NCBI GenBank assembly: GCA_030549335.1
Contig: CM060197.1
Coordinates: 21,278,501 to 21,342,500, forward strand
DNA length: 64,000 nucleotides
Direction: 5' to 3'
DNA from: Pontederia crassipes
Taxonomy: Eukaryota; Streptophyta; Magnoliopsida; Commelinales; Pontederiaceae
Under the pieces are notes generated by a model that made no database searches, was not told where the DNA came from, and saw nothing but the letters and a program-made list of their open reading frames with translations. This document shows positions 49,060-61,000 of the stretch, piece by piece (positions within the stretch are counted from its first letter, which is position 1; each line of letters starts with the position of its first letter). Both the position numbers and the translations under genes were made by a program.

Positions 49060-52000
49060 GTAAAACTAGAATCATATTCCAGAAATGAACATTTGAGTGG
49101 TGTTTGTGATGTTAAAAGGCCAATATTTAGGAGTTTCTTATCTCTGCAAACTTTAAAGTTAAGAGAAATCTTGCTCTATGAAGCATTTTTTTAATTTAAA
49201 TTAAATAATTAAAAGATTGGAAAACCTACATTTGCATTTGAGATGATCTTTTGTATAATTCTTCTTTACCTAACAAAATAGAATGAAGTTTACTACTTTA
49301 GTTGATGATGCGAATGATATTATTTCCTTCTTATGTTGATACTTACATTAACGGTCCGTATGCTATGAAGTAGTTCAAAGAGATTACCAGTTATTTTATT
49401 TAAAATTTTCAGGGTCCATCATATTACCTCGTTTGGCTGCAATTAATTACCAATAATTTTAACTTCTCCAGTACTCTTGATTACCACCTCACTGGTAATT
49501 ACCAATAATTCAGATAGCAAGCATGAGAGCTGTTTTTTTTCCAAATTAACAGTTGGATGCAATGCATTTTGACAAAAATACCCATTCAATCAAGTTTTAA
49601 ATTTTATTAGTTAATAGTATCATTCAACTTTATCTTCTTTATTGTTTTGAATCTTTTGCAAATAATTCTTAATTTTGTCTCACCTTCTTTTATCTATATT
49701 CACTTTTTTTATTGTTTGCTTTGTATATCTGTAATAACATGTGATAAAAATTTAAAATAATTTTGGGGGTATTTTGGTATTTCTTTCTCTAACTATTTTG
49801 CTTATTATTTACATTACTAGTACTTACCAAACACTACAATGTGATATTACTAGAAATTTAAATAGCGATAATTTAGATTAGTGGTGATTTTAAATTATTG
49901 GTTAATTAAAATGGTAATACACCACGATTCCTAAGTGATATAATATTTTAATAGACTTCCCTTAGTATGCATGTTAACAATATCACATGGTCCACAACTT
50001 TTTTTTAGAAGTGAAAGCATAGTTACCAAGGTTGTATCTATCCTATTTTATTGAATTGATGGAAAAAAGATACAACCGAGACATTGTGGTGGGAAATCAT
50101 TCCCTAACAACACCCTTAATTTCCAGCCTATATTTTAGCCAGGTTGTGGTAATATTGTCCATTAAACATCTTACCCCTTGAGTATAACGACATTTCTTTC
50201 AGACCAAATAGCCCACGGTGCAACAGTTGGAAGTACCTACCTGTATCTTGAGTTGCAACAACTGCGACAGGAAGTACCCGCCTGTATCTTGAGGCAAATA
50301 CCCTAACATCTTATCTGCCATCATAAAGGAAAGATTGCCAGAAGTTCGCAGCCGAGGACAGATTCAACCATTGACATCCTAGTGTATGCCATGTCTCCTT
50401 AGCCATCATACATTCAAAGAAAAGATGATTGATATCCTCTGCAGCCGATCTTATAGGATGCAAGTAAAATCAGCTGAAGGTTGCTACCTTTGCTGATAGG
50501 TCTTGGTCAATAGCCGGTCGCACCTAAGAAGTCAAAGAAATATTTTAATTTTCAAAGTATGGCCAGCTTCCATATAATCCCACAGTTGGTCCTCAGGTCA
50601 ACGTCATCCAATCTATCAGTCATGCTGAGTAAATAACAAAGAAGCTGCTTGAGTTTCATACCCATTTGTCCGGTATGTTAGCAGCCAGACTACACCCTTC
50701 CAATTTCTGCAAGAGGATGATGAAGTCATTAGTTCTCTGTTCGGACAAGTGCATTGAGAATGGAGGGAGTCAAACACCATTTAGGTCATTGTTGCTTGAC
50801 CAACAATCAGTCATAGAAGCCTTCTTGTTACCTGCAATGGCATAAAGCCTTGGGAATTGGTTGGCAAGGGTTTTAGAATCAACTTGTGGATCCTCTCAGA
50901 ACCGGATATCCTTTCCATTACCAAGGGATAGGAATAAGAAGGGTCTGACTTTAGGGAGAACTGCCATTACACCCTTCCAGAAAGATGAACACCCTTGGAG
51001 ATGCAACAACCTTGAGTCCAAAGAGATGGTTCTTGCATGGGATGCAAAAATCACAGATGACCAGAGACACCAACGTCCCCCATGACACGATATGCCCATT
51101 TCGAGAGCAAAGCTTCCATTGTTCACCGAATGATCCGAATTCTTAAATCACCCTCAAGAAAAGGGCGACAAACATCTTTCCAGGCCACCAAATGAACACC
51201 CCAAGATGGACTGCCTGAATGTCTCCAAAAGAATTTGTTTCAAAGAGAGTCCAGGCAGGCCGCCACAAAACATGGTAGAGGCAATAGTGACTTGGGTGGC
51301 AGAAAGTACTGTCCGCACTACTGTCAGTTGTCCTCCTCTTGATAAGAGCCTCGATCTCCACCCTGTTAGCTGGCATTACACTCTTTTAATGACCAGATTC
51401 CATTCTCTTACATGTATCTTTCTGTCGGCGAGAGGCAACCTTGGTAAGGAATAGGTAGATTGCATATCGTTATGTGCAGCACCATTGAGCAACAGAGAGC
51501 GTCTTCATTATTCATCCCAAAAGGTATGAACAAAGATTTTGAACAATTTATGCAAAGACCTGAGAAATCTCCAAATACCTTGACTAAAAAGGAGATCCTT
51601 CTTGCTGCATCCACAGATCCCTCGATAAGAAATAATGTATCTATAATAGCGGGATTAGAGTGCCACAATTTTGTGCTCCGGTGAGATCAGAAATGAGGTC
51701 ACTTTGGCTGACCGAAAAGGTGCAGCGTGCTAGGGCATCAACAGCCAAGACAAACAGAAATGGAGCAAGAGGACAGCCCTGGCGTACACCTTTCCGAGGT
51801 TGGACCCATTCACCTGTTGGATTGTCATTGATAAGGGAAGAGAAAGAAACAGCAAACACATTGTTTGATCGCTGAAAACCCTGTTTATATAGCGAGCACC
51901 ATAAGAAGGACCAGTCCAAGGAGTCGTAAAATCCACCTTCCACATGAAGCCTTGTTGGCCTGTGCGTTGCCAATAAAAGATGATCTCTGATGCCATGATG

Positions 52001-55000
52001 AAACTATCTGATATCGATCGCCCAGCAATGAAAGCCAATTGCACAAGATGCACCAAAGAATCCAGGACAAGGCGCAACTTATTTGTCGAAACACAAGCCA
52101 TAATAAAATATATTGAGTTAGATAAAGCAATTGGAGGAAAATCTTCTACTCTATCTGCTCCTGGTATTTTTGGTATTAAGAATAAAAAGAAATGGTTGAT
52201 CCTTTCAAGCCCCCTATTGCCATCCACAAATTCATGGAGAGCAGCCATGACATCCGGGCCTAGAAGAGGCCAAAATTCCTTGTAGAATAGCACCGGAAAG
52301 CCGTCTGGTCCAGGTGACCCTTCACTTTTCAGGTTCCGCAAGGCGATGGCTTGTTCGGGGCGGTGCATACGGCAGAGCCCCTCGATGAGGGTTCCATAAC
52401 TGACGACCAACATTCTGCCAATATGGTTGCACCTACGTTGATTGCTAGCATACATATGGAAGAACGTTGTGTTAGAGTCACCTTCCTTGAGCGACTGTTA
52501 TTGTGACCTCTGCCTCCATTCCATTTCCATTTTGAGATCCTCTCTAGCCACCACCTCTTGATGTCGTTGGCGTTCCATCAGTTCATTTGTAGTTAACTCG
52601 TATCCTCCAGCTGGTCCATAGCAGAGATGGCACTTAAGGCCTACATTGTTTTGTGGTTGCATTCTTCCCTGATCTGGCATTTGTAGCAGCAAAGAAAGCT
52701 TCTCAAGCAGTTCAGTTTGTCAGCAATGGTCTTTGTTGCCAAGGTGGATATAGGGTAGCTTCTCCATTGTTCTTCCATCATCGTTCAAAAGTTGGGTTCT
52801 TGGAGCCAGGCTGTTTCGGATTTGAAATAAGATCTAGGAATAGAGCCCTCATTTGAATTCCATAGCAGCAGTGTGTGGTTAGAAAAAGGCCTCTCTAGTG
52901 CCAAAACAGTGGACAGCGGAAATTTCTCAGACAACTCCTCGGATCCAAGGAACCTATCTATCTTAGATTTCGCATTTAGGGAGGCCATGCGCTGCCAGGT
53001 AAATATTTTTTTTGAGAGAGCAAAGGATGATTACCACTTGTAATCATCCATTTTATTAAAGGTTGTTATATTGCAGAAACAGACAAACTTAGTCCATCCA
53101 CTCACCCACTATCTTCTCAGCCATTGCTACAATGTTCTCAACATATAACCTCTCACCCCTAAAAGTACAACTGTTGCATTTGATCCAAATAGCCCATAAG
53201 AAAGCAAAAGGGGCCACCCGACGCCTGCTTGTGCTGTACACTTGGACTCCATTTTGGCTCTCACATCTTGTTCGGAAGGAGTTCCAAAACTAGGTTAATG
53301 TTCAAGGGGTAGACCTTGAGTATCCAAATCTTTGCCACACCTCTCTTGCCGTCGCGCATTGAAAGAAAAGGTGATCAATGTCCTCATCCGCTGCACCACA
53401 AAATACACAGGTTATATTCGCCTCAGGAACCCATCTTTGCCTGTAGCATCATGTTGGAAGTCTTCCACGTCGGAGCAGCCATGCAAAAATTCGTATTCGT
53501 TGAGGAATCCGTAGCCTCCAAATCCTAGTGCAGTCTGTCAGCAAGCCCGTGTCCACTAGTCGAATGTCGTTTGTGAGAAGTGTGTATACTTCAGTGACAG
53601 AAAATTGACCAGATGCCCAGATCCATGAGTCCTTCCGAGAGCTACTAGGCGATATGCCATCCAATTGCCCCATGAGAATGATAAGTTCTTCCACCCTCTG
53701 GTCTGAAAGAATGGCATTGAATTGTGGAGTCCACACACCATTAGATAGCAGATTTCCTGACCAGCAGCCGGCAATCCTAATGTTTTTATCCTGGATGATA
53801 GCATATAGTCTTGGTTACAACCTAGAGAAAGGAGCACGGGTTGCCCAGGAATCTTCCCAGAATCTGAAATCATTACCAGGTCCCAATGAAGCTTCAAACA
53901 ACAACAACAACAACAACAAAGCCTTATCCCACTAGGTGGGGTCGGCTACATGGATCATACGACGCATTCATTGATCCATGTTCATGAGATTCGACAGGAT
54001 TTTACGCTGGCTGTCGGGGCCTAACACAACCCTCCTCCTTTATCCGGGCTTGGGACCGGCTATAAAACATAGGCGGAGTTCCAATGAAGCTTCAAAAAAT
54101 GGGAATAATCTTGCCATCACTGACACAACACTCCTCCAAAATGCAGAAGAACCATGTTGAGCTAACCCTCTTTTCTCCCAATTCAGTGTGTGACCATAAC
54201 AAGCAGTTATTATAGAAAACCAAAGGTCATCACCATGACCCATGACCCGGGTCACCCATTTTGCAAGTAGCGCTTCATTCATTTCTTTCATCGATCTGAT
54301 CCCCAATCCACCCTCACAATATGGCCTGCATACATCAGACCATGCCACCAAGTGAAGGCCTCTACCATTGATGCCTGATTTTCACCATAAGAACTTCCGA
54401 CGGAGTGCATCTATGCGCTGAATCACCCCACAAGACATTCTGAAAACTGACAAAATATATTGGCATAGATGACAAAACTGATTTTGTCAAGACCAATCTT
54501 CCACCTCTTGAAAGAAGCCTCGAGCTCCAACCTTGTAATCAATTTTCCACATGCTCCACTACAGGATTCCAGTCCCAAGCAAGGAGTCGACCGTCTGTTA
54601 ATGGGAGACCCAAATATGTAAGAGGGAGTTGACAATTGGTTGTTTGCAGCTCCGTTGAAACTCTGCTCATCATCTCCTCGTCCATGCCAAATGGAACAAA
54701 AGATGATTTGGACGTGTTAATGCGTAGACCAGAAAAGTCACCAAAGATATCAATGATCATGGAGATCCTCCTTGCTGCTTCTTCGAATCCCTCTATAAAA
54801 AATATTGTGTCATCAGCATATTGTAGTAGAGGAACAAGAGTACCTTGGTCCTTGTTTGGAGAAAAACCCGAAATAATTCCTGCTTCACAGGCTGAGAAAA
54901 CACATCTAGCAAGCGCGTCCACAGCAAGAACAAATAACATGGGTGCCAAAGGACATCCTTGTCTGACACGTTGTGGTTGGACCCATCCACCTGTTGGCCT

Positions 55001-58000
55001 GCCATTAATTAGAACTGAGAAAGAAACAGTGCAAACGCACCGTTTCATCCAAGAAATCCACAGTGGAGGGAAACCACGATGCTAAAGAGAGCTCCATAAG
55101 AATGCCCAATCCAAGGAATCATAAGCCTTGGAGAAGTCAACCTTCCAAAGGAAACTACATCTACCAGACCGTTTCCAAAAAGAAGCGATTTCGGAAGCTA
55201 TTGTAAAACACTGCCGGGTAAATATGCAATTAGCAATTGGGAAATCTGTAAGGCCTTGATCATCAATCTCCCTGAATGCGGCTGCTCCTCTATTTCGTCT
55301 GCGTCTCAAGGTTGGGCGGTCCAACGAGTCAAGGGTCAGATTGAAATCGCCCCCTAAAAGCCAGCATGTGTCCTGGAACATGTTTCTAAGATTCTTGAGT
55401 TCCGCCCACATCTCTAGCCGTCGAGCATCCTCCTGGGGCCCATAGATGCAGGAGAACATGAGCGGCACACGATCTGATCTTCTTGTTAGGATTGCTGAGC
55501 TGGAGAAGCAATCTTTGTGGATGTCCACCTTCTAAAAAATGCTATCATTCCAGCATAGGAGACAGCCCCCCGACCTTCCAACCGAGTCCAACGAGAGATA
55601 TCCAGCCAAGTTTGAGCCTCCAATTTGTCACGCAGTTAGTTGATCAATCGAAGCTAATTGTTTCCTGGATCATGGCAACATCCACCTTCCATTGACATAG
55701 GTATCTTCTCAGGACTGCTCGCCTAGTCCCTGAGATCCCGAACATTCCATGTCACTATCCGCATATGGATACAGGAGAGATCCCCACCATCGTTGCCTAC
55801 CGTGGCTTTCTAAAGAACTTGAACAAGGTTGTCGTGGTCTCCTTCTGATGTTCATTGCTCTTGTCATCTCCTCCTCCAGTTCATTATCTAAATAGTTTCT
55901 GTTGGGATCACGGGAAGAGTTTGACCTCCTTTGTCCTTCGATGTTGCAGTTTTAGGGGTGGCTGAGATGTGTTCCACGGATTCAGGAGTGGCCAAGACAT
56001 GTTCATCCGAGGTCGCTGTCGGGTTGACCACATTATGGTCATTCTGTGGGGTCTGATTCGAGTCCAATATGGGCTCAAGCAGGCTTGAGTCAGGCGCCAG
56101 TAATGTCGTACCTCTTGGCGTATGATATCCCACCTCCCATCTCTCGTGGTCTCATGGTCTCGTGGATAGCCATTGTTTGATTTTTCTTCCTATGTTTGTT
56201 TGCCAGATTTATTGGCCAGGAATTCATCCCTTTCTGAATTTGTGACAGTTTGGCGGATGACAGACTAGCAGGGTATTATTTTATTTAAACTTTTCAGGGT
56301 CCACAACTGCATTATGTCAGCATCCTGTTATCTTTAATGGAAAACCTAAAATAATATAACGTCAATTACTAAATTTAGTCCGTTTCAAAAAAAATTTAGA
56401 ATATTCCAATAAAAATTCTAGTCACTCAATGATTATATTTTTTTATTATCTCTTCTTGGTAGTGCTTGTTTCCAGTGTTAAACAGTTCGTGTTTTAGTTT
56501 GTAAAAAAAATTAGGATATGGATGATCTTCAAGGAAAAGAAAAATCTGCTGTAGTATTGACAGGCTTTAGGAACCAGTTACTACAGAAATATATATATGG
56601 TGATATATTAAATATTCAAAAATACATGCGTACATAAACAGATATATGTTCTAAAAAAAACAGATATATGTATGTATGTGTATGTATCTATTTCTTTATA
56701 TTTAAAATATGTCTATATGCACCTGCGAACGTGAATACACACACAATACTAGTTCCTGGACATTTATAGAAGATAATATTGTTATATCCATTGGTGCTAA
56801 TGAATCTATCATTCTTTCTAACATGCCTAACTTTATCAGCTTTGTTTGTCTTATTTTATCATTTTGCCTTGTATTTCAGTCTTATAAGTTTCTCTCGCAG
56901 TAATGTTGTCAATGAAGGGCAGCATTCATTGGGGTTTCTTTTGTCATACAGTTATGCTTTTTCTTTGCCTCATCATTCAACAAAAGCAATTGACTGACTT
57001 GTTAGCTTACCTTGTGTGATAAAAAGTTAACTTCATCTGGTCCATACTTTGAAACAGTTTCAGTCCTTACACATGCATTAATGTTTCTTCTACCAACCTT
57101 ATTATTCTCTATTCTTATTCGAATGGTTGTCATAAGTAGACTGTCAAACCATAAGCCCTTGCATTCCTTCTCCTTTTATCATAGATCCATCCGATATTTA
57201 ATGTAGCTGTTGTAAAACCTGGTGATTATTATGGATGCTTGATGGAAGGCAACATGCTAACATAACTAGGAACAAGTGAAAAGTAAGGAAAAAATACAAT
57301 TGTTAAGATTTTAGATAATGAAATGCTGCATTTGTGCCTGAAAGATGCTTCATAGTGCATATATTCCCCATTCAGGGTTTGTATGTTTTCTTAAAAGTGG
57401 CTAAGAATGTTGAAGAAACACCAACAATAAAAAGCAGAGAGAAACAACAGTAGAGTACGACACCAAGGAAGAAAATTGTAGGCTGCTTGCACAGGAGATG
57501 CAACATTGATAACACAAACTTGTAAGTTGAATTTGTCAAAAATAGTGCAGTAAGCACCCCTTAGAGTGGCTGCATATGCAGCCTGACGGCCGATAGGCAA
57601 GGGTCTGATGTTTACATGCATATTTCATTCGCCATTTGTGTGGCTGCATGTAACATTAGTCGTAAACTTTTTAGCATGAGAAGCAGTTTGAAGACCATTA
57701 AAACAAACAAAAAAATGTATGAAAAGAACAAAAAAAGGGTCATGAAGTCTGGCAGCAACCCAAAAGTTCCACAAAATATACAGCAGCCTGGTGTAGGCAA
57801 GCATGGTGATTCCTTGAAAGCAAACAGTCCTAAAAGTTCCACAAAATAAACATAGACCTCACTTGCCATCATTTGTTTGTCATGTTAGTTGCAGTAGTTC
57901 TCAGAGATGGGTTCGCGCGTAATAATGCCAGAGAATGTACTTGAGACATTGATGAATGATGGGACTATCGACGCCATCAGGCTGAAGATCATTAATCAGC

Positions 58001-61000
58001 TAAAAGCTAATTATATTCTATAGCCGGTCCCAAGCCCGCCTATGTGGAGGTCAGATCCTCAGGGTGCTGTCAACTCCGCCTATGTTTTATAGCCGGTCCC
58101 AAGCCCGGATAAAGGAGGAGTGTTGTGTTAGGCCCCGACAGCCAGCGTAAAACCCTGTCGAATCTCATGAACATGGATCAACGAATGCGTCATGTAGCCG
58201 ACCCCACCTAGTGGGATAAGGCTTTGTTGTTGTTGTTGTTGTTGTTGTTAGTTGCAGTAGTTCTCACATGACAGAGATGTCATGTTAGTTGTAGTAGTTC
58301 TCACACGACAAAGAAGACATCGTGGAGAATGAGAGAAGATGAAGGCTACATTTTTGGCAATTTTGTTTCTCTTAGATTATTGACAGAACCGTATTGATCA
58401 CTTTTCTCTGCATCTCCATCTGAGACTGGGGTAGGTGAATAGCAAACATGTCTTTGAAATAAGGTCTCAACTGTATCTTTCCTTTTTAAGAATATTGACA
58501 GGAATACTAAATCAAATCCTTGTTACCATTAAAGAGAAACAGGGCAGTTATGAAAAGTGTCTAAAATTGAAGTTGGGTCTCACTCCTTTATTCTAATTTA
58601 AGTATTCCAAAATGTAGCCAGATGGTGACCCACAGGAAATCTGAATCTTGTGTTTCACCCATTGTAATATCTTCTTCTTTCCTTTTCTTTTCTAGGTGTT
58701 TTCTCCTAATAAGTTGTTAATGAGAACTAACTTTATTCTTGCACTTTCCAGTTCTGATGTTGTCATAAGATTGTGCCACCCTTCATATGTAGCTCCAATG
58801 ATACTGTTATGGGTGTTTAAAAATGACTTTTCCATCAACTTATTAATTTCTGGGTTTCTAACTTTTTCTGCTACTATGACAGGCAAGATTGGTACATCCT
58901 GACAAAAATCCTGGAGATCCACAAGCTGCTCGTAATTTTCAGGTGTTGACTTGCTTGCTTAGTCTAATATCATATTTTTGAATAGTTCATTCATGAAATC
59001 ATATTATTTAGTCTAATTCTTTTGTCGGGTAATCAACTTGCTTGGATTTGTTATAGAAAAGATGCATTTTTTTTTATTATAGAAAAGATGCGTTGACTTT
59101 TTTATAGAAAAGATACAGCTAAGGCATAATTTTGGTGCATCTTCATTTGCCTTTGGTGCCTATATGAAACGATATGGTCCTTGAACTGAGTCATTGTATA
59201 CTCATACTTATTATTTGATTATACCTCGTTATATTTAGACATAGGTGAAACTCCGCCTATATTTTATAGCCGGTCCCAAGCCCGGATAAAGGAGGAGAGT
59301 TGTGTTAGGCCCCGACAGCCAGCATAAAATCCTGTCGAATCTTATGAACATGGATCAACGATGGTTACTAATAGAGCGGAATGGCGTCGTATGATCCATG
59401 TAGCCGACCCCACCTAGTGGGATAAGGCTTTGTTGTTGTTGTTGTATATTTAGACATAGGTGAGACCATGACGAATTAATTTTGCATATGAAGTACTTAA
59501 TTTGTAATAATTGTTTTCTCAAAACCGAGATGAGAAAAAAGTTTATTACTTTGCTAAGAATAATTTAAATTATTGATGTTAAGAATATAAAATCTTTATT
59601 GATGTTGCTCTTCTTAATGGTTTAAGCGTTTAGGAAGATTGGTTAGCACATCAATTTCAACATGGTATTAGAGCATTAAGCTCTTATTAATAAAATATTT
59701 TCACCTGGCATATTTTAATACTGATTCAAATCATGTACATTATGAAGGTACTTGGGGAGGCATATCAAGTTTTAAGTGATCCTGGTAAACATGAGGAATA
59801 TGATAAGCATGGAAAAGAAGGTGTTCCTCAGTAAGTATGGTTACTTTTTCCTTCTTTTGATCGTCTATGATAGCAATACGGCATCGGGAAAGGATATTTG
59901 TGTAGATTAGTAAACATTGATAAAAACTCTCTCCAATTTTTAATATTCGATATGGATTACAACTCTTACCAGGGACCTCATGGTAGATCCTGCTGCTGTA
60001 TTTGGGATGCTTTTTGGAAGTGAATTCTTTGAAGATTATGTTGGACAGCTTGCATTGGCAACCATTGCATCAGTAGAAGCTGAAGAAGAATCTCAGATAC
60101 CAGAAGTTCGGAGACAGAAAATTCAAGAGAGGATCAAGGTATCTGGAATCCATCAAATGAAACTATTTGAAACATGTTTCAATCTATCTTCTAAACAGAT
60201 TATTGCCCCTGAAAAGATACTCGACATTATTATTTTTCTAGATCAAATTGTCATTCATATTGTAGAAAAAACAATGAGTTCGCAGTATTAAGAAACAGGC
60301 TGTACATAGCATGCTTATAACAGTTCTTGAAAAAATTAAGCAGATCGTCTCATCAGAAAGTAGTGACTTTTACCCTAAAAAAGTAAATAGTGTTTTGGTC
60401 CACATAAGCTGGTTTGCACCCTGCATGCATACCGTATATCAACCAGATGATGTTGCATTTTCTTATTCTACTGATCCCAATTGTTTCAGGGGAGAGGGAT
60501 GTCTCTCCTCTCACTTTAAATCAAGATAGGTTCCTACAGTATTGGATTCCCCCTTTTCAAATTGGACGTGAGGGTTTCCTCTCATCCGGCAAGAAGTTCA
60601 CGACCCGTGGGCCTTCTACCTCCATCGACGGGAAGGTTTGTGACGCAGCGGCAGTACACAGTAGGACTCCCAACATATTCTTCAAATCTGAAACTAGATC
60701 CTTGGCCATCAGAATTCTGTACAGAATTCTTGTGAACAAGATCTACATATCAGTTTGGCACCTCGATGTCGGCTCCATGGATTTTCCTTCCTTTTGCCAA
60801 GTTTAGCTCAAAGGGCAAGAATGAAATCTTATTGGAACTGTCCATATTCGGTTCATCCTTCGGAACCATATTTACGATATACAATGAACTTAACCTTGAC
60901 AGAGTACTATCTCGTGTTTGGTACTGCATGGTTCCACTCTGCAAGAACTCCGAATCATTCTCTTGAAACGTACTCCCCAGGTGGGATACTTAATGCGTTA

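Noticed and set aside
55082-55528. Minus-strand 148-residue frame that looks like an endonuclease-RT fusion protein
   Set aside because: It spans the junction of nested LINE-2 and LINE-1, marked by the 15-bp duplication at 55211-55225.
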